Of a stretch of 64,000 nucleotides of DNA, positions 50,250 through 60,649 are shown in pieces. Within the stretch, counting starts at the first letter, position 1; every line of letters starts with the position of its first letter. The notes beneath the pieces are model-generated. The model saw only the letters and a program-made list of their open reading frames with translations. It was not told the DNA's origin and did not search any database. The DNA is taken from the NCBI GenBank assembly GCA_907163375.1, contig CAJQUW010014356.1, positions 142,501 through 206,500 on the forward strand, given 5' to 3'. This stretch comes from Prostheceraeus crozeri. Its lineage: Eukaryota; Platyhelminthes; Polycladida; Euryleptidae. A program made the position numbers and the translations under genes.

Positions 50250-50252
<3 letters not shown>
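49797..50252. other. spacer with (TA)n at 49815-49848
   Basis: A short TA tract and about 400 bp of unrecognised AT-rich DNA between PLE A and PLE B. No gene is seen. Confidence 0.5.

Positions 50253-50287
<35 letters not shown>
50253..50287. repeat. (TA)n tract left of PLE B
   Basis: 35 bp of TA repeats abutting the 3' end of PLE B. Confidence 0.9.
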
Positions 50288-50289
<2 letters not shown>

Positions 50290-50338
50290 CGGAAATAGCC
50301 CAAAATTATTGAAATTCAAAACAAGATTGTTAGGAGCG

Positions 50339-50377
50339 CACAACATGTTTCAGCAAATCATTTGCCATCCTCAGGTG
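50339..50377 (-). ncRNA. hammerhead ribozyme motif, PLE B
   Basis: Minus strand: helix I CAC/GTG, core CTGAGGA (fits CUGANGA), helix II GCAAA/TTTGC with loop TGA, GAAA, helix III ACATGT, cleavage-site T. A complete consensus core. Confidence 0.8.
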
Positions 50378-50604
50378 AAATCAAGCAAACAAAGTTAAAA
50401 AAATCTTTAAATACAAAATTACAAGTCATTAGGTCACCGAGATAAAATCACTGAAGTCACAAAATGAAGTCAATTCTGAAGGTCACTTGCATTGGAAGTA
50501 GCTACGCAATAAAATACACAATAGAGCCATGAATTACAAATCTATCAGCGTATTAATGGAGCTTGCCCTTTCATTCATGAGAGTGCTAAAGTCAGACTTC
50601 TTTA

Positions 50605-52680
50605 TTATAATTGATTCCAGAAATCTAGGGTATTCAGTACAGGCAATGATATCGAAATTTTCTTTCTTTGGTGGATGTACATGCATGCTATTTCGGTTGG
50701 TGTTGGATACGCTTTCAAATGTTCGTTGATTCTGGTAGCAAAATGGCGGATAGAGCTGCCCACGTAACACTTTTCACAGTGATCACATGTGTATTTGTAC
50801 ACAACATTAGACTTTAATTCGGGCACAACTTTATCCTTATTAGAGAAAAAATTGCTAGTTTTCAAGGTTTTAAAAACGGGCGAAACTTTCATGTCAGGCG
50901 GTAAAAACTTATTGATGTCTTTGACACGAGAAAGAAGATTTTGTTCACTCTCCGAAATGTAGGGGAAGCTCCATGTTATAAATTTAAAGTCGTCATGAGC
51001 GTTTGGTCGAGCAACGTTGGCTTTGTGTCTTGCCTCAACTTTTTCTCGCATGCGCAAAATAGTTCTTTCAGAAAATCCGTTTTTTTGAAAAGAGCTTGAA
51101 TAGCAGAAACAGAGTTTTGATAATTATTAGGATTGGAATTCAATTTCAAGGCACGATAAAAGAGTGAATTCATAGCAGCCAAGCGATAACGTTTGGGAGC
51201 ATAAGCAGAATTAGGGGTGTAAATGCCAGTATTTGTTTCTTTGAGGTGCCAAGCGATATTGAAGGCATTCTCACTTTTGGTAACTTTGGTATCTAAAAAC
51301 ACAAGACTTTCATTGACTTCTCGCTCCATCGTGAATTTGATATCAGGATGAAGGGTATTCAGAAAGTCATGAAAGGCGGAAGCATCGGAGTTTTTGTCAA
51401 AAATGCAAAATATGTCATCAACGTAACGTTTATAATAAGGAGACAACCGTTGACAGGGACAGGAAGAGACAGGGAGACAGGGAGAGAACCGTTGAAGTTT
51501 TTCATGCGAGTTTCTATCATGTCCATGGCAAAAGAGGCCATAGTTGGGGCAAGACACGATCCCATAGACATTACATCGGTCTGCACAAATAGCTTGTCAT
51601 CGAATGAGAAGAGGATGTTCGTGCAGGCTAGCCTCAAAAGTTCACGAAGGGCCTGCTTTCCGATAGGGAGCTGATCCTCATTGATGGTGTAAAGGACATG
51701 ATCAATTGTATCCTCAATAGGAATACTCGTGAAAAGATTTTTCACATCGTAGCTAATAAGTTGTGTATTCTCTGAACTTAATCCATTCAGAGAATCCACA
51801 AACTCGAAAGTATCTTGACAGTATGCGTTTTTGGAATGAGAGGTTTGAGAACATTGTCCAACCACTTGGCCAATTTTGAAGGATACGAATTGATCATGTT
51901 CAAGATCGGACGATAAGGAGGGTCTTCCTTGTTTTTGTGGATTTTAGGAAGCCCGTAAAGTCTCGCCGGTTGAGAGCCAACCGGTTTGACAGTCTTAAAG
52001 ATAGCATCCGAAATTAGGAGCCTCGTTTTCATTTGAGTCAGCTTGCGAATAAATCTATCCTCTTCGAGGATGAACGGATCCTTCTTTGATCGGGCACAAT
52101 ATGAATATGGTTTGAAACGACTGCTGTCACTGAGCAAAGTGGTCATTTTTTCAACATAAGAACTGCGTTTGTCAATGACAACGCCATTGCCTTTGTCGAA
52201 TTTGCTGATGTATAAATGCTTTCTAGAAGATAGGTTTCGAAGAATCTTTAACTTAGATTTCCAATATTTGGAAACTTTATGACAAGAGAAATAAGACTTA
52301 AAAGTACCTCGAAATTTGTGTTTCAAAGTATTCAAAGTGTCTTCAATAAGAGAAGAAATGCAAGCAATCTGACTAAAGACAGCCTCAGCTTCAGCCTTTT
52401 CCTGGTCAATGGAAATTCGTTCCCTTGGCCACGACATAGAAAATCCAAGGCTGAGTAATTGAATTTCGTCGCTATTGAAGCTATCTTCAGAAAGATTTAT
52501 CACCGAATGAGATGCTGCATTATCAGTCACATGATCTCTTACGTTATCGGAAATCAATGAAGTTAACTTTTTTTCGTGAATTCCACGAATAGATTTGCCT
52601 AATTTTAGCAAATGGTGCCTCATGATTGTCTGATAAAGGATCCGTTCATCCTCGTTAAAGGACTGCAAGGAGTTCTGCAA
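50605..52680 (-). pseudogene. PLE B RT + GIY-YIG polyprotein, frameshifted
   Basis: Four overlapping frames in order. 52680-51787 holds the PLE N-terminal region, then ISKFDKGNGVVID and RLYGLPKIHKNKEDPPYRPIL. 51865-51359 has SYDVKNLFTSIPIEDT and DVMSMGSCLAPT. 51557-50976 has YYKRYVDDIF (catalytic) and the linker. 51057-50605 has VVYKYTCDHCEKCYVGSSIRHF (GIY-YIG). Three frameshifts separate them. The element's protein would nick DNA and reverse transcribe the RNA there. Confidence 0.85.
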
Positions 52681-52690
52681 CTGTTTTTCT

Positions 52691-52738
52691 TATATATATA
52701 TATATGTTTTCTATATATATATATATATATATATATAT
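52691..52738. repeat. (TA)n tract between PLE B and PLE C
   Basis: Two TA runs separated by GTTTTC. Confidence 0.9.
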
Positions 52739-52805
52739 TTCCACCATGATATGGCCACATATTCATTTCAAAGAAAAAAAGCAATCTTGTGATAATTTGC
52801 TTTTA

Positions 52806-52848
52806 TCCAAACGCGTTTCAGAGCGTTACAGTCTCCTTTGTCAATGGA
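52806..52848 (-). ncRNA. decayed hammerhead motif, PLE C
   Basis: Minus strand: helix I TCCA/TGGA, core TTGACAA (two changes from CUGANGA), helix II GAG/CTC, GAAA, helix III palindrome ACGCGT, cleavage-site T. The layout is kept and the core is damaged. Confidence 0.45.
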
Positions 52849-53049
52849 TTGATGCAAAACAAGGTAAAATCATTTTTATATGAGATGAAATGAAATGAAC
52901 ACTGTTAAAATGGCGTCAGATGGCAATGTACAGATGAAACAGAAAAAGGACAGACATGAAATGACGTACTTTGAATCCAATGACATAGCTATAGATTTAG
53001 TAGATAGAAGTGGAAAGGAACCGTCTCTATTGTTCAGCAAATTATTATT

Positions 53050-54627
53050 GTTTTTAATCAGAATCGATTCGAGAATCTTGTGACTGTTGGTGCACGCAAT
53101 GACTTAAAAATTCTTTTTCTCTAGCGCGTGTGGATGAACTGATATTTCAGTGGGTACTGGGTACCCCTTCATGTGCTCTGAGATCCGAGTAATAAAATGT
53201 CTAGAAGTCTCCCCGATATAGACATATTCACATTCTCCACAGGTGTACGAATACGTACATTTTGATTTCAAGTCGGGAGGGAATAATATCTTTACTTCTA
53301 AAGAACATGCTGGTCTTCAACGTTTGAAAGACCGCTCTGATTTTTACATTGCTTGGTAACAATTTGTTTAGCTCATGTATTCTGCTTTTCAGAACAGGCG
53401 CTTTCTCACGGATAAAAGGAAATTGCCAATTGATGATTTTCAAATTTTCAGGTTTAGCCTCTTTTTCAACTCCAAACTGATTGTCAACTTTCACTTTAAC
53501 TTTGTCTATGGTATGTTCATCATACCCATTATCAATAAAAATTGTCTTGATTTTCAAGCAAGAATTTTGATAAATCTCAGAATTTGACGAAATGCGCCTA
53601 GCACGATAAAACAGCGAACGCATAGCAGCCAATTTGTACTGTATTGGAGCGTGAGAACAACTAGGAGTTGTAACCTCAGTATTTGTCCCCTTTTGATAAC
53701 CATGAAGTAACAAACTGACTATCTTCACGTTTGATCATGATATCAGGGAAACAAATACCTCTGTCTTTCTCATCTTCATGGTAAATTTGATGTCATTATC
53801 CAACGTGTTTATAAATTCAAAGAACTCTTTGGCATCAGCAGAGTCTTGAATATAGCGAAACAATCGTCAACATATCTTTTATAAAAGACAAACTTGTTTC
53901 CAGAAAACTTTCCAAATTTGGATTCTAGAAAACTCATGGCAAAAGATGCCATGGTAGGGCCTAAATTTGAACCCATAGACATGCCGTCAATTTGTCTGTA
54001 AAGTTGGTTATTAAAAGAAAACATTACATCTTTTGCAAGCTAAGTTAAGCAGCTCCCGCATTGTGCGCTTGGAGACTGGAAGCTCATTTTCAGCTATGTT
54101 AGAGATGATGTAATCAATAGTACGGTCGACAGGAATACAGGTGAACAGAGCAGAGACATCATAGCTGCACATGTAAACATTATTTTTAGGTTCAACTTCG
54201 ACGGCGATCAAAAAATTCAAACTGTCCTTGACGTTATAAGTTTTTGGTATGTGCTTCTTTAAAACAGAGTCAAGCCAAGAGGCAATGTTGGAGAGATAAG
54301 AGTTTTTCATACTGAGAATTGGACGATAAGGAGGATTCTTAGAATCTTTATGGACTTTAGGAAGACCATACAATCTTGCTGGTTGGGAACCTTTGGCTTT
54401 GATAGCCTGAAAAATGGCATCGGAGATACAGCCATCTTTTTTGAGCTTACTCAACTTCCGATTAAGCTTATCTTCCTCAACAATGTGGGGATTTTTCTTC
54501 GCTCTCTTATCAGGAACATATTGTTTGAACCGTTTACTATCTGAGAGGAATGATAGAATTTTTCTCAGATACGTGTCTTTAGAATCGATAACAATGCCAT
54601 TGCCTTTATCAAATTTGGAGATGTATA
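53050..54627 (-). pseudogene. PLE C RT + GIY-YIG polyprotein, broken
   Basis: The frame 54454-54011 shows RLYGLPKVHKDSKNPPYRPIL and CSYDVSALFTCIPVDRT. 54024-53809 has QIDGMSMGSNLGPT and FYKRYVDDCF (catalytic). 53728-53228 holds the linker (INWQFPFIREK). The endonuclease continues in another frame below 53250 (CGECEYVYIG, RHFITRISEH). There are at least four frame breaks. Confidence 0.75.
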
Positions 54628-54660
54628 AATAATATATATAATATATAATAATATATATAT
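54628..54660. repeat. TA-rich tract between PLE C and PLE D
   Basis: AATATATATAATATATAATA-type tract of 33 bp at the boundary. Confidence 0.85.
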
Positions 54661-54705
54661 TTTTTCTTTTTCAAAACCATCGTACTCAGCAGTGAGATTT
54701 TATTC

Positions 54706-54745
54706 CGGACATGTTTCGGTATTTGAGGTCATACCATCATCAGCG
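54706..54745 (-). ncRNA. hammerhead ribozyme motif, PLE D
   Basis: Minus strand: short helix I CG/CG, exact core CTGATGA, helix II GGTAT/ATACC, GAAA, helix III ACATGT, cleavage-site C (GTC, the classic triplet). The core is complete and helix I is weak. Confidence 0.75.
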
Positions 54746-54851
54746 TTACAATCAAACGGTAAGAGCAGATACGAAATGGCTTATATACAAAAATGAAAAA
54801 CTATGGTGAAATTTACAATGAAGTCTGATTGGTTGAGATCCACTCCTCTCG

Positions 54852-55845
54852 TTAGCAAGTGTGGTCAAAGTTGCTTTTGATCAATATCGTTTCTAGAATT
54901 TTAGGAAATTTAGTTCTACCGACGATGCTGAAATTCTCACGTGACGGATTGTGCACGTGCATAGATATCTCTGTAGGGGTCGGTTTACCAGAAATGTGCT
55001 CGTTTATCCGAGTTGCTAAATGGCGTGTTGTAACGCCAACGTATCGCATTTGGCAGCGATCACAGCTGTAAAGGTACACAATATCAGATTTAAGCTCACT
55101 CGAAATAGCATCAACGTTCTGACAAAAATCATCAAGGGTTTTCAGAGTTTTGAAAATCAATCTAATTTTCAAGTTTTCAGGTAACGATTTATTGACAGTA
55201 TAAATGCGTTTCTTTAGCTCTTCGACACGCTTGCTAAGAAAAGGGACATTCCAGTGAATAAATTTGAGATCATTCTCATGCTCGGTGTGTCTATTATTGG
55301 CTTGCGTTCAACCTCATCTTTGATTTTCAGCATTAACTTATCAGAGTAGCCATTCAATCGACTGAATTTCAAAATTTCATCAATGACGTTATTTTTAATG
55401 AATTCGTTGAGAGCAAATACGGAAAGCTCGATAGAATAAAGAGCGGAAAGCCGCTACTTTATAAGAAAAAGGAGCCATTGCAGACGAAGGAATATACATT
55501 CCGGTATTTGTATCTTTAAATGCAAAAGAGACAAATAAATCGACATGATCAATGGTTACTTTTGTATCTAAAAACCTCAAGGAATCGTCTGACTGATAAT
55601 CAACAGTAAACTTGATGCTGTTGCTCAACGAATTGATAAACTCAAGAAAATTCTCAATTTCTTTTCTATTACGAAAAATGCAAAAACAGTCGTCGACATA
55701 TCTTTTGTAAAACAACGGCTGGTTGCCTGAAAAATTTTTGAATTTGCGCTCCATACTGTCCATGGCGAAAGCAGCCATGGTAGGACCCAGCTTCGAGCCT
55801 ATAGCCATACCGTCAAACTGAGTATAGAGATTGCCATTAATAGAA
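54852..55845 (-). pseudogene. PLE D RT palm + GIY-YIG endonuclease, broken
   Basis: The frame 55845-55395 reads NLYTQFDGMAIGSKLGPT and FYKRYVDDCFCIF (catalytic). After a break, 55172-54852 reads IVYLYSCDRCQMRYVGVTTRHL and ATRINEH (GIY-YIG). There are at least two disruptions around 55170-55400. The open frame to the right of 55845 is translation of TA repeats and is not real. Confidence 0.75.
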
Positions 55846-56052
55846 AAAATAAAATAATATACATATATAATAAACATATATACACATAATATATACACAT
55901 ATATATATATATACATAAAATAAAATATAATATACATTATATATATTATATAATAATATTATATATATAATATATATATATTATATATTTATTTATATAA
56001 ATTAATATATATATCTATATATATATATATTTATATATATAATTATATATAC
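55846..56052. repeat. long degenerate (TA)n tract
   Basis: About 200 bp of interrupted TA repeats closing the array. Confidence 0.9.
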
Positions 56053-57103
56053 TCCAGCTATTCTATCTGCTTTATTTTGCTTTACGTCATCTTTCATCAG
56101 TTTCTTTGTTCCTTGAGGAAAGAATTCGTTGGCCTTCATTTCCAAAAGGTCTCTTTTTCAATTTTTTGAATTCAGGAAATACTCGTATATTTCAGAACTG
56201 AAATTCAAGACATATCACTAGCATTCGCATTTGTTTCTCCATGCATAATTGTTTTTTTTGTTGAATAAATTCAACTGTCCCTGCAAGAACTACAAATAAA
56301 CTCAAAATCATAATCAGGAGTATGAAAATAACATAAATTTAGATGAAAAAGATCTAATTTTATAGTATTTCATTTCACCAAAAACTGATGGACAAAAGTG
56401 ACAACCGGCCAGGACCTCGGGACATACAAGTAAAACCGGGACGTCTGGTAAATCTACTTTTACTTCAGTCTGCTTTCAGAGTGAGGCGATTAAAAGACGC
56501 ACAAACTGAATACAAAATGTAGAATATAAAGCGATGATTTCATTAATTCTCTTCAATTTTGATTATATCGCTAATTAGGATATTACAAAGAGAGGATTAC
56601 AGATACTCTAATGCAGCATCAATCTCATAAACAGAATCATCTCCGCACTATTTAGGGATTGAATTGAAAACTGCATGAGAATTTCTCTTCTTTCTCCTAT
56701 AGATTAGATCATTGCATTCATCTATCGTGTGACGTTTGGAGTTCCCCATTTCATGTATCGATCTTGTAATCCAATTCTGTTAGACAAGAAAGAAATAAGT
56801 GATGTGGAGCGTCAGTTTCCAACATGTACTAGTTGTCCACGAACATTGACTAATCTGTCGATTATGGTTCATCCTAAAGTCATCTTCATATCTCCAGGTT
56901 CAATGATGCAATCTTCATTTGCTGACAAACTAACAAAATTCATGAAGTCTTTAACAAGGACAATCAATATTTATTGATATTTTATTAACTTTGTTTTAAA
57001 GCAATTTTTGTCTTTTCAAATAGTTGCACCACGATTTATGTAGAGTCATCAATAGTTATACATTTTACTAACCTTCCTAAGTGTCCTTTGATGATGTTTG
57101 GAT
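56053..57103. other. no gene recognised
   Basis: An 82-aa frame (56729-56977) is unrecognised. No other structure seen. Confidence 0.3.
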
Positions 57104-57285
57104 CAGTGGCGGCTCGTGCAGTTCAAGTGAGGTGCAGTCCAAACTTCTGTTTGTAAGCTCATTAGCTAATGTGGTCTCGCCCATCGCGGCTACTACAATT
57201 AGCTATAAATGTACACCTTGATGTACATGTGGGCTATGCGTCCATTTATGACATGGAAAACTTGACATTGAAAAATATATTTCAA
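57104..57285 (+). mobile_element. hAT terminus, same family as 37586-38514
   Basis: CAGTGGCGGCTCGTGCAG and the next about 170 bp match the inverted right end of the 37586-38514 element, with GCAGTCCAAAC and CCATTTATGACATG shared. The partner terminus was not found, so the copy is truncated. Confidence 0.6.
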
Positions 57286-57704
57286 ATATTTAACTGCGAT
57301 CCCTTTATAATAAAGAATTCTTTTATAGTTTGGACTCTCCATTCAATTAAAAAAAGAAACTAAGTTCAAATTTCATAACAGGTCATTGAAATGAAAGCAA
57401 ACAATTTCATTTTTAAGCTCTTCCGTTCAAAATGATTTTAAATTATTGGTCGCAAAAAGTCGCAAGAGAAAACAGGTTGCATCCGAAATATTATAATTTT
57501 ATGGGTTGACGGTGAACGCACGAAAGCTGTTTTCCCGTAATTCGTTGAGCAATTGGTCTTGCAAGTTCTTCACTTCCACAAAATCGATTTTTTGGTACAA
57601 CGGTCAATAGTGAAGCAGTAGCCATTTTGAAGTAATTTTGGTTTGCCTTTCTGAGATTTTGCTAATCGTAGCCGTTTACTAATTTATGCTCATGGGTCTA
57701 ACAC
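57286..57704. other. no gene recognised
   Basis: AT-rich, nothing seen. Confidence 0.3.
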
Positions 57705-57831
57705 GTCTTAGGGCCGCATGCTGAAAGTCACCCTTCACTTTCCCTTAACTTTCACTTCGTCTTAACTTTCGTAAAGTGCGAGTGAAGTGAAGGTGGAGGC
57801 AAAGTGTGACTCCAGCATAGGGCCCTAAGAC
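57705..57831. mobile_element. 127-bp palindromic MITE
   Basis: GTCTTAGGGCC at 57705-57715 is the exact inverted complement of 57821-57831. The arms continue imperfectly inward (ATGCTG...GTCAC) and the centre repeats AACTTTC/GAAGTGAA motifs. It is a PIF/Harbinger or ISL2EU-type foldback by its GGGCC ends. The target duplication is ambiguous. Confidence 0.55.
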
Positions 57832-58105
57832 GATAGAAAAGTCGCGCTTTACTTCAACTGATTCAAGCGAAGGCATGAATAATGGAAAGTGGCTCATGAC
57901 TACCAGAGCAAGGTATCAAAAGCATTGAATGAGGATTGCCTATCAAAAAGATGGAGATGAACTATCTGTTTGACTGCCTCTTCATAGAGCTCAAGAAACA
58001 ATTCACTTCCTACATGGAAATCTTTTATGTTTTCTACTCGTATAACAATATTATCTCAACTAAACGAAAGGACGATGACCGGAAGTAGTAAGCCCATCCC
58101 AAATT
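57832..58105. other. no gene recognised
   Basis: Short flank before the G-rich repeat block. Confidence 0.3.
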
Positions 58106-59083
58106 CAAGTGCAAAATGTGAAAGGATGAGTCATCCCCCCCCTCTGGAAGGCAGGGAGTTCGCCAAGGATGTGTTGGGAGGATTGGGTCCGAGAGGAGGA
58201 AACGGGTCCCTACCCCCCCTCTGGAAGGAAGGAAGGAGGAACTGTGAGGCAAGGGATGGGAAGAAGGTGATAGGAATGTGTGAGGGATAGAATGAGAAAA
58301 GGGTGGGTGTTGGTGGTGTTTGTGATGAGAAAAGTTGGAAATCGTCATGAAGGAGGGTTTGGATGTGAAAGTGGAGTTTAGATTTGGAATCTGCGTGAAA
58401 TTGTGGGTGGGGAAGGAAGGCGGGAGGAGTTTTCCTGAGAGGCAAGGAGTGGAGCGGCAGAGTAGGAAAAGGGCGGGTGTTGGATGTTTTGGGATGAGAA
58501 AAGTCGTTTTTCACCATGAAGGAGGGTTCGGATGGAAAAACGGAGGCCAGATTCGGAATCTACGTGAACTTTTGGGTTAGGAAGAATGTTTCCAGCAAAA
58601 TCGGAGAGAAAAAGTTCACAGCCCCCTCGGCAGCGATCTTCCAACTTTGGTGTTAGAGATCGTAGAAAGTCGTGCAATAGCTCATTTGAAAACTAAGAAT
58701 GAGACAAATTCAGTGGAAGATACGGCTTGTTCCTATCTGCCTTCGTTTAGAGGTGAGACGTCATTGAAAATTTTGGACATTGGCGAAAAAACGACAGTGT
58801 TAGAATTTTTATGAAAATCGGTCTAGCGGGTGAACGACGCCTCGGATGGGAAAACAGAGACCAGATTTGGAATCATCGTCAAATTATGCTTCGGCATGGC
58901 AAATTTGAAAGCCATCGGAGAGAAAAAATTTTTCAGCATTTTTCCGAAAAACGAGTTAGAATTTTACGATGGCTGTGGGCTGTAGAGCCAAAACGAAGCA
59001 TCGGATGGGAAAACGGAAGGCAGATTCGGATTCAGCGTCAAATTCTACATACAGCTGGTGAATTTCCAGCTCAATCGGAGCAC
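58106..59083 (+). repeat. divergent satellite-like repeats, G-rich strand
   Basis: A segment like GGATGGGAAAACGGAGGCCA followed by GATTCGGAATC...CGT recurs at about 58354, 58530, 58845 and 59003 (spacing about 176, 315 and 158 bp). The units are diverged. Long frames on either strand here (58034-58590) arise from the biased composition and look non-coding. Confidence 0.55.
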
Positions 59084-59154
59084 TAGAACCGGAGATAGAC
59101 GGGTTTGAAGTTTTTGGATGATGGGTATTACGTTATCAGCTGATCGCCACAAAC

Positions 59155-59216
59155 TATATAAGCGGGGAACCGACAGAGACTTTTCATTTAGAGGAGAGCG
59201 ATTATCAAAGGTAGGT
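59155..59216 (+). promoter_or_regulatory. TATA promoter + leader + splice donor (unit 1)
   Basis: CTATATAAG at 59155-59163, a probable start about 30 bp on (CATTTAGAGG), and CAAAG|GTAGGT donor at 59211. This is the same layout as at 60393 and 63892. No acceptor or coding exon could be assigned downstream. Confidence 0.45.
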
Positions 59217-60227
59217 CGTCTCTCTGAGCTCCGATGATAGCTTCGGACATTCCAAATTCCGGGTTTCTGTAAGAGACCGACTTAGAAAATTTCATTACTG
59301 ATATCAGCTAAGGCGTCAGACTTAGAGGTTCGCCAGGAGATGGCCTTCGTCTCCAGGCCATAAAAGACTCCAAAACTTTAAAGGCTTGTAACTTTGCTTC
59401 TACAAGTCCGTTTGACTTGATTTAAAAAAGGTTCGGTCGCTATTGACCTGCCCTAAGTGATAGACTACTTATAAAATTTCACAAGTAGTGCTAAAAAGTT
59501 GAATAATTTAAATTCACTATGTTTAGAGGTTTTCTGGGGTTTTCGACCCTGCTGAAGTCAATGAAAGGATTTTTAATGATGTCTGAGCCAGTCTTCTCAT
59601 GTCTTACCATGATACAGGCGAGCAAGACACCGAGAGTTTTGTTGTAATATTCCACTGTCAGGGTGTTCCATCGGGACGGCGGATGATGCCGTAGTGATAA
59701 GTGTGGCAAGGGAGTGTGTCATAGATTAGACCGAATCCGCTGGGGCAACTCATGTCTCATGTTGGACATTTGACACAGTTCTCAACGTAGCACTTTGAAC
59801 GCCAATCGGTTGAGTCATAGCTATCTTGTCATGGGTGGCCTCTAAACATCTCCATTGCAAAACGCTTGTGATTCACGGCTTGCTATCCCTCTCTACGGCT
59901 TGCTATCACGCTGATCAAAGCAACGACTTGGGATGTTTCCTCTTGTAAATAACTCCACCAATTTTTATGTCAAAATCGGGGCCCGGATACCAACACAGTG
60001 ACATGACGCACGCTCTGTCCGCCCGAGGTTGGATTTGTGGATCAAGGCCTTGGAGCTGGGATAAGATCCCCTCTGAGTAATGCCTGTAACGGATTCAAGA
60101 GCTTAACACCCAAACAGTTGCTGGCTCGCTATCAGGCCTTCCTCGTCTAGCCTCAGTAACTCAGGGTTGGCAACGTCTATCGTTTGTCATTGTAACTTGG
60201 TAAAAATGAGACGGTAACTGCAGGCAT
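59217..60227. other. no gene recognised
   Basis: May be the intron or a decayed body of unit 1. GCTATC motifs occur at about 59882, 59902 and 60125. Confidence 0.3.
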
Positions 60228-60235
60228 TGACGTCA
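60228..60235. promoter_or_regulatory. CRE-like palindrome TGACGTCA
   Basis: Perfect CREB/ATF-type 8-mer about 165 bp upstream of the TATA box of unit 2. Function inferred from position only. Confidence 0.35.
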
Positions 60236-60392
60236 AACCTTTTCGCGTCATAGGGTAACCCGTCTTTGTGTTGGGAGTTGGTAACTGAAAGAACGGTGAC
60301 TGCCGATGCCCATACATGGTAAAACTGCTGTTGTCAAGTCAAAAGCATGGTCAAATAAGGAAGGTCTGAATCATGGCTTTGTGCTCGCTGGG

Positions 60393-60450
60393 TATATAAA
60401 CCGCGACTTTTCTCTAGTCTTCACTCCTGTTTCAAGTTGCAAGTCGAACG
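60393..60450 (+). promoter_or_regulatory. TATA promoter and first exon (unit 2)
   Basis: TATATAAA at 60393-60400. A pyrimidine-rich initiator (TCTTCACTCC) lies about 25-30 bp on, and a short leader ends CGAACG|GTGAGT at 60450/60451, a near-consensus splice donor. Confidence 0.6.
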
Positions 60451-60642
60451 GTGAGTGCTCTGACAAGGTTTGCTATCAAACTTTGGGATTTAGGATAAAG
60501 CTAGGAATCATACTCTTTAAATTTGGTTGACGATTTTATTCCAACGTTTGCTATCAAATGTTTGGTGAATTAGTCTTTCAATGCATATCAGCAAGTAGTA
60601 TCCTATAAACACTAGCTATCAAATTTTACTCTATCTTTACAG
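60451..60642 (+). other. 5'-UTR intron with repeated GCTATCAAA
   Basis: 192-bp intron predicted from GTGAGT to CTATCTTTACAG. It contains GCTATCAAA three times (about 60472, 60550, 60615), spaced 78 and 65 bp. The coding ATG follows 7 bases after the acceptor. Confidence 0.55.
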
Positions 60643-60649
60643 AATTATC

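Larger units (their letters stand above)
50288..52690 (-). mobile_element. PLE B, nearly full coding region
   Basis: Penelope-like element on the minus strand, bounded by TA tracts. It is the longest of the four in the array (2.4 kb). The coding part starts at the TA tract (52680), so the extreme 5' end is missing. Its 3' region holds a hammerhead motif. Confidence 0.85.
52739..54627 (-). mobile_element. PLE C, 5'-truncated
   Basis: Penelope-like element on the minus strand, TA tracts on both sides. It begins at the YISKFDKGNG motif, so the N-terminal region is lost. It is diverged from PLE B throughout, hence a separate insertion. Confidence 0.8.
54661..55845 (-). mobile_element. PLE D, 5'-truncated
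   Basis: Penelope-like element on the minus strand. The 5' truncation falls just before the DGMAIGS motif of the RT, within a few codons of where PLE A is truncated. TA-rich DNA lies on both sides. Confidence 0.8.

Noticed and set aside
58034-58590. Open frames of about 80-130 aa on both strands
   Set aside because: They arise in low-complexity G-rich repeats, change frame between units and show no family pattern.
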